DNA from: Paraburkholderia bryophila
GTDB lineage: Bacteria > Pseudomonadota > Gammaproteobacteria > Burkholderiales > Burkholderiaceae
Assembly (NCBI RefSeq): GCF_013409255.1
Contig: NZ_JACCAS010000001.1
Coordinates: 3,162,001-3,226,000, forward strand
DNA: 64,000 nucleotides
Direction: 5' to 3'
Positions 1-8,634 of this stretch are shown piece by piece. The translations under genes and the position numbers were made by a program. The notes below the pieces were generated by a model. It was given only the letters and a program-made list of their open reading frames with translations. It made no database searches and was not told the DNA's origin. Every line of letters begins with the position of its first letter. The stretch's first letter is position 1.

Positions 1-228
1 ACGGTTGCGCTCCCCCGTGTGCGCGACTTCCGTGGCGTCTCCGGTCGTGCGTTCGATGGTCGCGGCAACTACAACATCGGTGTGAAAGAGCAGATCATTT
101 TCCCCGAAATCGACTACGACAAGATCGACGCACTGCGTGGGCTGAACATCAGCATCACGACGACTGCGAAGACCGACGACGAAGCAAAGGCTCTGCTCGC
201 CAGCTTCAAGTTCCCGTTCAGAAACTGA
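1..228 (+). CDS. rplE: 50S ribosomal protein L5 (C-terminal part, gene enters from the left)
   Basis: This is the last 75 codons of L5, the large-subunit protein that contacts 5S rRNA and the P-site tRNA. The reading frame is open from base 1. It contains the RDFRG and [10 protein letters not shown] segments and the [10 protein letters not shown] stretch typical of the L5 C-terminal half, and it stops seven bases before rpsN. The L5-S14-S8-L6-L18-S5-L30-L15-SecY order is that of the bacterial spc operon. The gene start lies outside the window. Confidence 0.97.
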
Positions 229-235
229 GGTTACC

Positions 236-541
236 GTGGCTAAACTGGCACTGATCGAACGTGAAAAGAAGCGTGCTCGCCTCGCTGCTAAGTACGCTCC
301 CAAGCGTGCGGAGTTGAAGGCGATCATTGGCGATATGAGCAAGTCGGACGAAGAGCATTACGCAGCACGTCTGGAACTGCAACAACTGCCGCGCAACTCT
401 AACCCGACCCGTAAGCGCAATCGTTGCGCAATTACCGGTCGTCCGCGCGGTACGTTCCGTAAATTCGGGCTGGCGCGTAACAAGATTCGCGAAATCGCGT
501 TCCGCGGCGAGATCCCTGGCCTGACCAAGGCGAGCTGGTAA
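236..541 (+). CDS. rpsN: 30S ribosomal protein S14
   Basis: S14 is a small-subunit head protein of 101 residues, the longer form without the zinc-ribbon cysteines. The N-terminus is [17 protein letters not shown] and the C-terminal half carries the conserved [11 protein letters not shown] and [12 protein letters not shown] segments. The start is GTG at 236, seven bases after the rplE stop, with a weak GAGG site just upstream. The tight spacing suggests translational coupling inside the spc operon. Confidence 0.97.
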   Translation: MAKLALIEREKKRARLAAKYAPKRAELKAIIGDMSKSDEEHYAARLELQQLPRNSNPTRKRNRCAITGRPRGTFRKFGLARNKIREIAFRGEIPGLTKASW

Positions 542-555
542 TAGGAGAAACGTAA

Positions 556-951
556 ATGAGTATGAGTGATCCTATCGCCGATATGCTGACTCGCATCCGC
601 AATGCGCAGATGGTTGAGAAAGTCTCGGTGACTATGCCCTCGTCGAAAGTCAAGGTTGCGATTGCGCAAGTCCTTAAGGACGAAGGCTATATCGATGATT
701 TCGCAGTGAAGTCCGAAGGTGCGAAGTCTGAATTGAACATCGTGTTGAAGTACTACGCTGGCCGTCCGGTGATCGAGCGCATTGAGCGCGTCTCGAAGCC
801 TGGGCTGCGTGTGTACCGCGGCCGTAACGACATCCCTGTGGTCATGAATGGCCTCGGCGTGGCAATCGTGTCGACGCCGAAGGGCGTGATGACGGACCGC
901 AAGGCGCGTGCAACGGGCGTTGGCGGCGAAGTCATCTGCTACGTCGCTTAA
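556..951 (+). CDS. rpsH: 30S ribosomal protein S8
   Basis: S8 is a primary 16S rRNA-binding protein of 131 residues, and in E. coli it represses translation of the spc operon. The N-terminus [18 protein letters not shown] is the family signature, and the C-terminal RNA-binding part contains [13 protein letters not shown]. The start is ATG 556, placed eight bases after an AGGAG site at 543-547; an in-frame ATG at 562 is a less well-placed alternative. I did not look for an S8 regulatory helix upstream of rplE, because that region is outside the window. Confidence 0.97.
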
Positions 952-969
952 GGCCGAAAGGAGAGAAAC

Positions 970-1500
970 ATGTCTCGAGTAGGTAAAAGCCCGATCGCGC
1001 TGGAAGGCGCAGAAGTGGCCCTGAGCGACGAAAGCATTACCGTCAAGGGCCCGCTGGGTACGATTTCGCAGGCTGCTAACAGCCTCGTGAAGGTGGTGAA
1101 CGACAACGGCACGCTGAAATTCGAGCCGGTTGACGAAAGCCGCGAAGCGAATGCGATGTCGGGCACGATGCGCGCACTGGTTGCGAACATGGTGAACGGC
1201 GTGACGAAGGGTTTCGAGCGCAAGCTGACGCTGGTTGGCGTCGGTTACCGCGCACAGGCGCAAGGCGACAAGCTGAACCTGTCGCTGGGTTTCTCGCACC
1301 CCGTGGTGCACCAGATGCCGGAAGGTGTCAAGGCTGAAACCCCGACGCAAACCGAAATCGTGATCAAGGGGATCAATAAGCAACAAGTTGGCCAAGTCGC
1401 TGCAGAAGTGCGCGGCTATCGTCCGCCGGAGCCCTATAAGGGCAAAGGTGTGCGTTACGCCAACGAGGTTGTGATCCTCAAAGAAACGAAGAAGAAGTAA
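970..1500 (+). CDS. rplF: 50S ribosomal protein L6
   Basis: L6 has 176 residues, the usual bacterial length. It begins [16 protein letters not shown] and has two L6 domains. The C-terminal domain contains the [14 protein letters not shown] motif that binds 23S rRNA near the sarcin-ricin loop. A strong AAAGGAGAG site precedes the ATG. It follows rpsH by 18 bases and precedes rplR by 12, so all are one transcript. Confidence 0.97.
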   Translation: MSRVGKSPIALEGAEVALSDESITVKGPLGTISQAANSLVKVVNDNGTLKFEPVDESREANAMSGTMRALVANMVNGVTKGFERKLTLVGVGYRAQAQGDKLNLSLGFSHPVVHQMPEGVKAETPTQTEIVIKGINKQQVGQVAAEVRGYRPPEPYKGKGVRYANEVVILKETKKK

Positions 1501-1512
1501 GGGTGCGCAATC

Positions 1513-1878
1513 ATGGATAAGACTCAATCTCGCCTGCGCCGCGCTCGTCAGACGCGTATCAAGATCGCTGAGCTGCAGGTCGCCCGTCTCGCCGTGCATC
1601 GCACGAACACGCACATCTATGCGCAAGTGTTCTCGCCGTGCGGCACCAAGGTGCTCGCTAGCGCGTCGACGCTCGAAGCCGAAGTGCGTGCGCAACTTGC
1701 TGATCAGACGGGCAAGGGCGGCAACGTCGCTGCTGCGACTCTGATTGGTAAGCGCATCGCAGAAAAGGCTAAGGCTGCCGGCATCGAATCCGTCGCCTTC
1801 GACCGTTCGGGTTTCCGTTACCACGGCCGCGTGAAAGCGCTGGCTGATGCGGCGCGCGAAGCCGGACTCAAGTTCTAA
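1513..1878 (+). CDS. rplR: 50S ribosomal protein L18
   Basis: L18 binds 5S rRNA together with L5 and L25. The 121-residue protein has a basic N-terminus ([15 protein letters not shown]) and the conserved C-terminal [19 protein letters not shown] segment. The length is normal for proteobacteria. The ATG lies 12 bases after the rplF stop. Confidence 0.97.
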   Translation: MDKTQSRLRRARQTRIKIAELQVARLAVHRTNTHIYAQVFSPCGTKVLASASTLEAEVRAQLADQTGKGGNVAAATLIGKRIAEKAKAAGIESVAFDRSGFRYHGRVKALADAAREAGLKF

Positions 1879-1892
1879 GGGAAGAATTCGTC

Positions 1893-2411
1893 ATGGCAAA
1901 GATGCAAGCGAAAGTTCAGGCTGACGAACGCGACGACGGCCTTCGTGAAAAAATGATTTCGGTCAACCGCGTGACCAAGGTCGTGAAGGGGGGCCGGATT
2001 CTCGGCTTCGCCGCTCTGACCGTGGTTGGCGATGGTGATGGCCGCGTCGGTATGGGCAAGGGCAAGGCGAAGGAAGTGCCCGTCGCTGTTCAGAAAGCGA
2101 TGGAACAAGCTCGCCGCAACATGTTCAAGGTGCCGTTGAAGAACGGTACCCTGCAACACGAAGTGCACGGTAAGCACGGCGCATCGATGGTTCTCCTGGC
2201 TCCGGCCAAGGATGGTACCGGTGTGATCGCTGGCGGTCCGATGCGCGCAGTGTTCGACGTGATGGGCGTGCAGAACGTTGTGGCCAAGAGCCACGGTTCG
2301 ACGAACCCGTATAACCTCGTTCGCGCAACGCTCGACGGTCTGCGCAAGCAGTCGACGCCGGGTGATATCGCGGCGAAGCGCGGCAAGTCCGTCGAAGATA
2401 TTCTGGGCTAA
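1893..2411 (+). CDS. rpsE: 30S ribosomal protein S5
   Basis: S5 has 172 residues and sits at the mRNA entry side of the small subunit, contributing to decoding fidelity. The N-terminal double-stranded-RNA-binding-like domain includes [17 protein letters not shown] and [16 protein letters not shown]. The C-terminal domain includes [22 protein letters not shown]. The start is the ATG at 1893 (MAKMQAKVQ), 14 bases after rplR. Confidence 0.97.
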   Translation: MAKMQAKVQADERDDGLREKMISVNRVTKVVKGGRILGFAALTVVGDGDGRVGMGKGKAKEVPVAVQKAMEQARRNMFKVPLKNGTLQHEVHGKHGASMVLLAPAKDGTGVIAGGPMRAVFDVMGVQNVVAKSHGSTNPYNLVRATLDGLRKQSTPGDIAAKRGKSVEDILG

Positions 2412-2421
2412 GGTGGACACC

Positions 2422-2604
2422 ATGTCTGATAAAACTGTCAAGGTCCAGCTCGTCAAGAGCCTGATCGGCACCCGTGAAACGCACCGTGCAACGGTGCGTG
2501 GCTTGGGCCTGCGCCGACTCAACTCGGTTAGCGAGTTGCAGGACACGCCGGCTGTGCGCGGCATGATCAACAAGGTTTCGTACCTCGTTAAGGTCATCAG
2601 CTAA
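2422..2604 (+). CDS. rpmD: 50S ribosomal protein L30
   Basis: L30 is a 60-residue large-subunit protein. Translation from ATG 2422 gives [19 protein letters not shown] and then the GLGLRRLNS and [13 protein letters not shown] motifs. A longer in-frame reading from 2278 overlaps rpsE and is not needed. The start has an AAGGTGG site about five bases upstream. Confidence 0.96.
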   Translation: MSDKTVKVQLVKSLIGTRETHRATVRGLGLRRLNSVSELQDTPAVRGMINKVSYLVKVIS

Positions 2605-2633
2605 GCGGCTGACCAGGACTCAAGGAGTTGATA

Positions 2634-3068
2634 ATGGAATTGAATAACCTGAAGCCGGCTGAAGGTGCGAAGCACGCAAAGCGGCGCGTTGGTCGCGGCA
2701 TCGGCTCCGGCCTCGGCAAGACCGCTGGCCGTGGTCACAAAGGTCAGAAGTCGCGTTCGGGCGGCTTTCACAAGGTTGGTTTCGAAGGCGGTCAAATGCC
2801 GCTGCAACGTCGCCTGCCGAAGCGTGGGTTCACCTCGCTGACGAAGGAGTTCGTCGGTGAAGTGCGCCTCTCTGATCTGGAGAAGCTGCCGGTCGACGAA
2901 ATCGATCTGTTGGCTCTGAAGCAAGCCGGCCTGATTGGCGAGATGATCACGAGCGCCAAGATCATCAAAACCGGCGAGTTGAAGCGCAAGGTCGTTGTGA
3001 AGGGTCTGGGTGCGACGAAGGGTGCGCGCGCTGCTATCGAAGCAGCCGGCGGCTCGTTCGCCGAGTAA
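2634..3068 (+). CDS. rplO: 50S ribosomal protein L15
   Basis: L15 has 144 residues and is a late-binding large-subunit assembly protein. The N-terminal [18 protein letters not shown] and the Gly/Lys-rich [18 protein letters not shown] region are diagnostic. ATG 2634 is preferred over the in-frame TTG at 2628 because AAGGAG at 2622-2627 is correctly spaced for it. It is the last ribosomal gene before secY. Confidence 0.97.
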   Translation: MELNNLKPAEGAKHAKRRVGRGIGSGLGKTAGRGHKGQKSRSGGFHKVGFEGGQMPLQRRLPKRGFTSLTKEFVGEVRLSDLEKLPVDEIDLLALKQAGLIGEMITSAKIIKTGELKRKVVVKGLGATKGARAAIEAAGGSFAE

Positions 3069-3116
3069 CGCGCAAGTCGATTTTGCCGTCACTAGCATTA
3101 GCATCGGAGAAGGTAC

Positions 3117-4463
3117 TTGGCTAACAGCCCGAGTCTCGCAAAACCCGGTCGCGGCGCGGCGAAGTTTGGCGATCTGCGTCGGCGAGCAATGTTTTTGCTG
3201 CTGGCGTTGATCGTCTACCGTATCGGCGCGCACATTCCGGTGCCGGGTATTGACCCGGACCAACTGGCAAAATTGTTCCAAAGCCAGTCGGGCGGCATCC
3301 TAGGCATGTTCAACATGTTCTCGGGTGGCGCACTTTCGCGGTTCACGATTTTTGCGCTGGGGATCATGCCGTACATTTCGGCGTCGATCATCATGCAGTT
3401 GCTGGCGATTGTATCGCCGCAGCTGGAAGCGCTAAAAAAGGAAGGGCAGGCGGGACAGCGGAAGATTACGCAGTACACGCGTATTTTTACGGTTCTGCTG
3501 GCAACGTTCCAGGCATTCGGCATTGCTGTCGCACTGGAAAATCAGCCGGGCTTGGTGATCGATCCGGGTATGGTGTTTCGTTTGACGACGGTCGTGACGC
3601 TGGTGACTGGCACGATGTTCTTGATGTGGCTAGGTGAGCAGATCACGGAGCGCGGGCTTGGCAACGGTATCTCGATCATCATTTTCGGTGGTATTGCGGC
3701 GGGCTTCCCGAACGCGATCGGTGGTCTTTTCGAACTGGTGCGAACCGGCTCGATGAGCATCATCTCGGCGATTATTGTGGTCGCACTGATTGCTGCAGTG
3801 ACGTATCTGGTGGTGTTCATTGAGCGCGGCCAGCGCAAGATTCTTGTGAACTACGCGAAGCGGCAAGTCGGTAACAAGATTTACGGCGGACAGTCTTCGC
3901 ATCTGCCTCTGAAGTTGAACATGTCGGGTGTGATTCCGCCGATCTTTGCATCGTCGATCATTCTCTTCCCGGCAACCATCCTGAACTGGTTTAGTTCAGG
4001 GTCGCGTACCAGCTGGTTCGCAGACACGTTACATAACGTGGCCGAAGCTCTTAAGCCCGGTCAACCCGTGTACGTGTTGTTGTACGCGTTGGCGATCGTC
4101 TTCTTCTGTTTTTTCTACACCGCATTGGTGTTCAACAGCAGAGAAACGGCCGACAACCTGAAGAAGAGTGGCGCGTTCGTCCCTGGCATCCGCCCGGGCG
4201 ATCAAACGGCGCGATACATCGACCGCATCCTGACGCGTCTGACGCTGGCCGGTGCGATCTACATCGTGTTTGTTTGTCTGCTGCCCGAGTTTCTGGTACT
4301 GCGCTGGAACGTGCCGTTTTATTTTGGTGGAACGTCGCTGCTGATCATTGTCGTCGTCACAATGGATTTCATGGCGCAGGTGCAGTCGTACGTTATGTCG
4401 CAACAGTATGAATCGCTGCTGAAGAAAGCTAATTTCAAAGGCGGCGGCGTCCCGATGCGTTGA
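3117..4463 (+). CDS. secY: Preprotein translocase channel subunit SecY
   Basis: SecY is the ten-helix inner-membrane channel of the Sec translocon, working with SecE, SecG and SecA. The 448-residue protein begins [20 protein letters not shown] and contains the plug-region [10 protein letters not shown] segment and the cytoplasmic-loop motif [15 protein letters not shown]. The only sensible start is a TTG codon at 3117, directly after a GGAGAAGG site at 3107-3113. A TTG start for a highly expressed essential gene is unusual but fits the family N-terminus. secY follows rplO by 48 bases. Confidence 0.97.
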   Translation: MANSPSLAKPGRGAAKFGDLRRRAMFLLLALIVYRIGAHIPVPGIDPDQLAKLFQSQSGGILGMFNMFSGGALSRFTIFALGIMPYISASIIMQLLAIVSPQLEALKKEGQAGQRKITQYTRIFTVLLATFQAFGIAVALENQPGLVIDPGMVFRLTTVVTLVTGTMFLMWLGEQITERGLGNGISIIIFGGIAAGFPNAIGGLFELVRTGSMSIISAIIVVALIAAVTYLVVFIERGQRKILVNYAKRQVGNKIYGGQSSHLPLKLNMSGVIPPIFASSIILFPATILNWFSSGSRTSWFADTLHNVAEALKPGQPVYVLLYALAIVFFCFFYTALVFNSRETADNLKKSGAFVPGIRPGDQTARYIDRILTRLTLAGAIYIVFVCLLPEFLVLRWNVPFYFGGTSLLIIVVVTMDFMAQVQSYVMSQQYESLLKKANFKGGGVPMR

Positions 4464-4471
4464 AAGGACTT

Positions 4472-4690
4472 ATGGCCAAAGACGATGTTATCCAGATGCA
4501 GGGTGAAGTCATCGAAAACCTGCCTAACGCTACCTTTAGGGTGAAGCTGGAAAACGGCCATGTCGTATTGGGACACATATCCGGCAAGATGCGGATGCAC
4601 TACATCCGAATCTTGCCGGGCGACAAGGTGACGGTTGAATTGACGCCTTACGATCTGTCGCGTGCGCGGATCGTGTTCCGGGCGAAGTGA
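4472..4690 (+). CDS. infA: Translation initiation factor IF-1
   Basis: IF-1 is a 72-residue S1-like OB-fold protein that binds the ribosomal A site during initiation. The sequence [19 protein letters not shown] and [16 protein letters not shown] match the family throughout. ATG 4472 is used rather than an in-frame upstream start at 4460, because it sits seven bases after AAAGGA and gives the conserved N-terminus. Many Burkholderiaceae carry a second infA elsewhere; that is background knowledge, not visible here. Confidence 0.97.
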   Translation: MAKDDVIQMQGEVIENLPNATFRVKLENGHVVLGHISGKMRMHYIRILPGDKVTVELTPYDLSRARIVFRAK

Positions 4691-4710
4691 TTTGAAAAAA
4701 GGGTAATATC

Positions 4711-4827
4711 ATGAAAGTGATGGCATCGGTTAAGCGCATTTGCCGCAATTGCAAGATCATCAAGCGCAAAGGCGTTGTGCGCGTGATTTGCAGCTCTGAT
4801 CCGCGCCACAAACAGCGTCAAGGCTGA
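4711..4827 (+). CDS. rpmJ: 50S ribosomal protein L36
   Basis: L36 is the smallest ribosomal protein, here 38 residues. It reads [20 protein letters not shown] and ends in [11 protein letters not shown]. The Cys-x2-Cys, Cys and His residues of the zinc-ribbon form are all present. The frame is clean from ATG 4711 to TGA 4825-4827, and its place between infA and rpsM matches other beta-proteobacteria. Confidence 0.95.
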
Positions 4828-4869
4828 ACGCCGCGCTTTTTGCTAGCGCTTTTTGTTTGAGGAAAAACA

Positions 4870-5235
4870 ATGGCTCGTATCGCAGGGGTTAACATCCCGA
4901 ATCACCAGCATACCGAAATCGGCCTGACGGCTATTTACGGTGTCGGCCGCACGCGCTCGCGCGACATTTGCGTCGCTGCTGGTGTGGCATTTTCGAAGAA
5001 GGTCAAAGACCTGAACGACGCAGACCTCGAAAAGCTGCGTGAAGAAGTCGGCAAGTTCATCGTTGAAGGCGATCTGCGCCGTGAAACGACGATGAACATC
5101 AAGCGCCTGATGGATCTCGGCTGCTACCGTGGCGTGCGGCATCGTAAGGGCTTGCCCCTGCGCGGCCAACGTACGCGTACGAATGCCCGTACGCGCAAGG
5201 GTCCGCGTCGTGCAGCGCAATCGCTGAAGAAGTAA
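4870..5235 (+). CDS. rpsM: 30S ribosomal protein S13
   Basis: S13 is a head protein of the small subunit that contacts the P-site tRNA and the B1 bridge. The 121 residues start [20 protein letters not shown], and the basic C-terminal tail contains [19 protein letters not shown] residues. It opens the rpsM-rpsK-rpsD-rpoA-rplQ (alpha operon) block. ATG 4870 follows TTGAGGAAAAACA. Confidence 0.97.
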   Translation: MARIAGVNIPNHQHTEIGLTAIYGVGRTRSRDICVAAGVAFSKKVKDLNDADLEKLREEVGKFIVEGDLRRETTMNIKRLMDLGCYRGVRHRKGLPLRGQRTRTNARTRKGPRRAAQSLKK

Positions 5236-5263
5236 GCGGAACTGACAGTTACAGGAAAACGTA

Positions 5264-5668
5264 ATGGCTAAGGCTTCGAACAACTCCGCGGCGCAACGCG
5301 TTCGCAAGAAGGTCAAGAAGAACGTCGCCGAGGGCGTGGTTCACGTTCACGCGTCGTTCAACAACACCATCATCACGATCACTGATCGTCAAGGCAATGC
5401 ACTTGCTTGGGCAACGTCGGGTGGTCAGGGCTTCAAGGGTTCGCGTAAATCGACCCCGTTTGCAGCCCAGGTGGCAGCCGAATCGGCAGGCCGCGTGGCG
5501 ATGGAATACGGCGTGAAGAACCTCGAAGTGCGGATCAAGGGCCCCGGTCCTGGCCGCGAGTCGGCGGTGCGCGCGTTGCATGGTCTTGGCATCAAGATCA
5601 CCGCGATCTCCGACGTGACTCCGGTCCCGCACAACGGCTGCCGTCCGCCGAAGCGTCGTCGTATCTAA
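5264..5668 (+). CDS. rpsK: 30S ribosomal protein S11
   Basis: S11 is a platform protein near the mRNA exit site. It has 134 residues with an Ala/Lys-rich N-terminus ([20 protein letters not shown]), the [14 protein letters not shown] core and the C-terminal [17 protein letters not shown] sequence that is nearly invariant in bacteria. ATG 5264 follows an AGGAAA site. Confidence 0.97.
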   Translation: MAKASNNSAAQRVRKKVKKNVAEGVVHVHASFNNTIITITDRQGNALAWATSGGQGFKGSRKSTPFAAQVAAESAGRVAMEYGVKNLEVRIKGPGPGRESAVRALHGLGIKITAISDVTPVPHNGCRPPKRRRI

Positions 5669-5815
5669 GACGCCGATTTTACGAGCGCCTGTTGCCGCCC
5701 TGCGCGGCGGCAGGCCGCTTGTGCTATTTAATTGACTAAGCCCACCGTTCGGTCCAAAGGGTTCGAACTAGCGTAAGTGCGAGCACCTGCGTGATTAATC
5801 ATAGAAGGAATCAAC

Positions 5816-6439
5816 GTGGCACGTTATATCGGCCCTAAGGCCAAGCTGTCCCGCCGTGAAGGCACTGACCTCTTCCTGAAGAGCGCCCGTCGTTCGCTCG
5901 CTGACAAGTGCAAGCTTGATAGCAAACCAGGCCAGCACGGCCGCACCTCGGGTGCACGCACGTCCGACTACGGCACGCAGTTGCGCGAAAAGCAAAAAGT
6001 GAAGCGCATCTACGGCATTCTCGAGCGCCAATTCCGTCGCTACTTCGCTGAAGCCGACCGCCTTAAGGGCAACACGGGTGAAAACCTGTTGCAGTTGCTC
6101 GAATCGCGTCTGGACAACGTCGTGTATCGCATGGGCTTCGGCTCGACGCGTGCTGAAGCGCGTCAGTTGGTCAGCCACAAGGCGATGACGGTGAACGGCG
6201 TCGTGTCGAATATCCCGTCGATGCAAGTGAAGGCAGGCGACGTCGTTGCCGTGCGCGAACAGAAGAAGAAGCAAGCGCGTATTCTCGAAGCGCTGTCGCT
6301 GGCTGAGCAAGGCGGTCTGCCGAGCTGGGTCGCTGTGGATTCGAAGAAGTTCGAAGGCACGTTCAAGTCGAAGCCGGAACGCAGCGACATCGCTGGCGAT
6401 ATCAACGAAAGCCTGATCGTCGAATTGTATTCGCGGTAA
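5816..6439 (+). CDS. rpsD: 30S ribosomal protein S4
   Basis: S4 is a primary 16S rRNA binder of 207 residues and, in E. coli, the repressor of the alpha operon. The N-terminus [20 protein letters not shown] and the S4 RNA-binding domain ([20 protein letters not shown]) are clear. The start is GTG 5816 after GAAGGAA. The 147-base spacer from rpsK contains a GC-rich hairpin (5692-5716) without a U-tract, so it may be a processing or translational element rather than a terminator. Confidence 0.97.
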   Translation: MARYIGPKAKLSRREGTDLFLKSARRSLADKCKLDSKPGQHGRTSGARTSDYGTQLREKQKVKRIYGILERQFRRYFAEADRLKGNTGENLLQLLESRLDNVVYRMGFGSTRAEARQLVSHKAMTVNGVVSNIPSMQVKAGDVVAVREQKKKQARILEALSLAEQGGLPSWVAVDSKKFEGTFKSKPERSDIAGDINESLIVELYSR

Positions 6440-6450
6440 TCGGATTAATG

Positions 6451-6501
6451 GCCGGGGCACCCCGATTGCGTTGCGCAAGGGGGCGTCTCGGCTGTTTATT
6501 T
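6451..6501 (+). terminator. Imperfect hairpin between rpsD and rpoA (possible attenuator)
   Basis: GCCGGGGCACCCC at 6451-6463 can pair with GGGGGCGTCTCGGC at 6479-6492, leaving one mismatch and two G-U pairs. It is followed by the weakly T-rich TGTTTATTTT. The stem is 13 bp with a 15-base loop. Its position inside the alpha operon suggests partial attenuation or RNA processing rather than a full stop. Confidence 0.4.
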
Positions 6502-6563
6502 TCAGGTTGTTACCGGTCAGCCTTATCGGTGTAACGAGCCGAGGGTATTGAAAAGGAAAACCT

Positions 6564-7541
6564 ATGCAAACCAGTTTGTTGAAGCCCAAGATCATCGCAG
6601 TTGAATCGCTTGGCGAGAGCCATGCGAAAGTGGTCATGGAACCGTTTGAACGCGGTTACGGCCACACCTTGGGTAACGCGCTTCGGCGCGTGCTGTTGTC
6701 GTCGATGATTGGCTACGCGCCGACCGAAGTGACGATCGCAGGCGTCGTACATGAGTATTCGACGCTCGACGGTGTGCAAGAGGATGTGGTCAACCTGTTG
6801 TTGAACCTGAAGGGCGTGGTCTTTAAGCTGCATAACCGTGACGAAGTGACGGTTACGCTGCGCAAGGAAGGCGAAGGCGTTGTCACCGCTGGCGACATCG
6901 AACTCGCACACGATTGCGAAGTGGTCAACCCGGATCACGTGATTGCGCATCTGTCGAAGGGCGGTAAGCTCGACGTTCAGATCAAGGTCGAAAAGGGCCG
7001 CGGCTATGTGCCGGGTAATGTGCGTCGTTATGGCGAAGAGTCGGCCAAGATCATCGGCCGTATCGTGCTGGACGCGTCGTTCTCGCCGGTTCGTCGTGTG
7101 AGCTACGCCGTTGAAAGCGCTCGCGTCGAACAGCGTACTGACCTCGACAAGCTTGTGATGAACATCGAAACGAACGGTGTGATTTCGCCGGAAGAAGCGA
7201 TCCGTCAATCGGCTCGCATTCTGGTCGATCAACTGTCGGTGTTCGCTGCTCTGGAAGGTACCGAAGCAACGGCGGAAGCGCCGTCGCGTGCGCCACAGAT
7301 CGATCCGATCCTGTTGCGTCCGGTCGATGATCTCGAACTGACGGTTCGTTCCGCGAACTGCCTGAAGGCCGAGAACATTTACTACATCGGCGATCTGATC
7401 CAGCGCACGGAAAACGAACTGCTCAAGACCCCGAATCTGGGTCGCAAGTCGTTGAACGAAATCAAGGAAGTACTGGCGTCGCGTGGTTTGACGCTTGGCA
7501 TGAAGCTCGAAAACTGGCCGCCGGCAGGTCTGGACAAGTAA
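6564..7541 (+). CDS. rpoA: DNA-directed RNA polymerase subunit alpha
   Basis: RpoA is the 325-residue alpha subunit that nucleates RNA polymerase assembly. The N-terminal dimerisation domain contains [17 protein letters not shown]. The C-terminal domain, which contacts activators and UP elements, includes the [20 protein letters not shown] and [13 protein letters not shown] segments. ATG 6564 follows AAAAGGAAAA. It is separated from rplQ by an intrinsic-terminator-like hairpin. Confidence 0.98.
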   Translation: MQTSLLKPKIIAVESLGESHAKVVMEPFERGYGHTLGNALRRVLLSSMIGYAPTEVTIAGVVHEYSTLDGVQEDVVNLLLNLKGVVFKLHNRDEVTVTLRKEGEGVVTAGDIELAHDCEVVNPDHVIAHLSKGGKLDVQIKVEKGRGYVPGNVRRYGEESAKIIGRIVLDASFSPVRRVSYAVESARVEQRTDLDKLVMNIETNGVISPEEAIRQSARILVDQLSVFAALEGTEATAEAPSRAPQIDPILLRPVDDLELTVRSANCLKAENIYYIGDLIQRTENELLKTPNLGRKSLNEIKEVLASRGLTLGMKLENWPPAGLDK

Positions 7542-7583
7542 GTCGAGAGTCATACCGGGACAGAACCCGCTGCTGGACTGGCA

Positions 7584-7626
7584 AAGACGCGGATTTTCCT
7601 TTAAAATCCGCGTCTTGTCTTTTTTT
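7584..7626 (+). terminator. Strong intrinsic-terminator-like hairpin between rpoA and rplQ
   Basis: AAGACGCGGATTTT (7584-7597) is followed by a 5-base loop and its exact reverse complement (7603-7616), then GTCTTTTTTT. A perfect 14-bp stem with a run of Ts is a textbook Rho-independent terminator. It should reduce read-through into rplQ, so rplQ probably has its own promoter in 7627-7700 or depends on partial read-through. Confidence 0.8.
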
Positions 7627-7710
7627 ACTACCGGCCCGTGCACTCACACCTTGTGGTGAATCGAGTGCGATAGAAGAGCTGGACCAAAACTCTGAATCAA
7701 AGGAATTAAC

Positions 7711-8103
7711 ATGCGTCACCGTCATGGTTTGCGGAAACTGAACCGCACGAGCAGCCACCGTCTGGCAATGCTCCGTAATATGTCCAACTCGCTGATCGCG
7801 CACGAAGTCATCAAGACCACGCTGCCGAAGGCAAAAGAACTCCGTAAAGTTGTCGAGCCGCTGATCACGCTCGGCAAGAAGCCGTCGCTGGCAAATCGTC
7901 GTCTGGCGTTCAACCGTCTGCGCGATCGTGACTCGGTCACGAAGCTGTTCGAAGTTCTGGGCCCGCGCTACGCTACCCGTCCGGGCGGCTACCTGCGCGT
8001 GCTGAAGTTCGGCTTCCGCAATGGCGACAATGCGCCGATGGCACTGGTCGAACTGCTCGACCGTCCGGAAGTTGAAGAAGTTGAAGTGCAAGAAGCTGAG
8101 TAA
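7711..8103 (+). CDS. rplQ: 50S ribosomal protein L17
   Basis: L17 has 130 residues. The N-terminus [20 protein letters not shown] is the family signature. A short acidic tail ([10 protein letters not shown]) follows the ALVELLD segment. ATG 7711 lies after an AAAGGAATTA site. It is the last gene of the ribosomal block and is followed by a terminator. Confidence 0.97.
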   Translation: MRHRHGLRKLNRTSSHRLAMLRNMSNSLIAHEVIKTTLPKAKELRKVVEPLITLGKKPSLANRRLAFNRLRDRDSVTKLFEVLGPRYATRPGGYLRVLKFGFRNGDNAPMALVELLDRPEVEEVEVQEAE

Positions 8104-8119
8104 GCTTTTAGCATCAAAG

Positions 8120-8152
8120 AAAAGCCAGGCGCCTAGCCTGGCTTTTTTGTTT
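8120..8152 (+). terminator. Rho-independent terminator after rplQ
   Basis: AAAAGCCAGGC (8120-8130) pairs perfectly with GCCTGGCTTTT (8136-8146) around the loop GCCTA, and the T-run continues. It closes the ribosomal protein and rpoA block. Confidence 0.9.
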
Positions 8153-8301
8153 TTGGGAGCCGAAAGCATGCTCGATAAATATCCGCCTATCCGCCGCGAC
8201 AAAACGCCCGAGGTAGTCTGTTCGCCGTGGTCTCGTCTGCGAGAGCATGGGGCTAGGTGATACGATAACGGCACCTGAATCGTGCGTCGCCGGAGTCTGT
8301 T

Positions 8302-8634
8302 GTGAGCCTGAGTGTGACCTTAATTCTGACCACGGTTCCGGATGCGGCCGTCGCTCAGAAACTTGCTGCGGATGCGTTGGCCGCACGGCTATGCGCCTGC
8401 GTCACGCAACTAGGCGCTGTGCAGTCCAGTTATCACTGGCGGGGCACGATCGAGACTGCGCAAGAGATCCAGCTGCTGTTCAAGACCAGCGCCGCACGTG
8501 CGTGGGAACTTGAGCAATACATTCACGCGCATCATCCCTACGACACGCCGGAAATCCTCTCGTGGCAAGCGGCCGCATCGGCCGCGTACGGCCGGTGGAT
8601 CACCGCTGAAACCCAACGTCCCCTCCATGTTTAA
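8302..8634 (+). CDS. cutA: Divalent-cation tolerance protein CutA
   Basis: This 110-residue protein is a CutA1 family member, a small trimeric cytoplasmic protein linked to copper/divalent-cation tolerance. Family motifs are LILTTVPDAAVAQKLA near the start, ARLCACV, the SSYHWRGTIETAQEIQL strand and HPYDTPEI near the end. The start is GTG 8302, the first codon giving the family N-terminus. Its end overlaps dsbD by eight bases; cutA-dsbD pairing is common in proteobacteria. Confidence 0.92.
   Translation: MSLSVTLILTTVPDAAVAQKLAADALAARLCACVTQLGAVQSSYHWRGTIETAQEIQLLFKTSAARAWELEQYIHAHHPYDTPEILSWQAAASAAYGRWITAETQRPLHV

Noticed and set aside
358..1824. A 488-codon open frame antisense to the ribosomal protein genes
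   Set aside because: It runs across rpsN, rpsH, rplF and rplR, is Arg/His-rich and has no recognisable sequence.
8168..8260. 30-codon ORF (MLDKYPPIRRDK...) between rplQ and cutA
   Set aside because: It begins just after the rplQ terminator, has only a distant GGAG and resembles nothing; no coding evidence.
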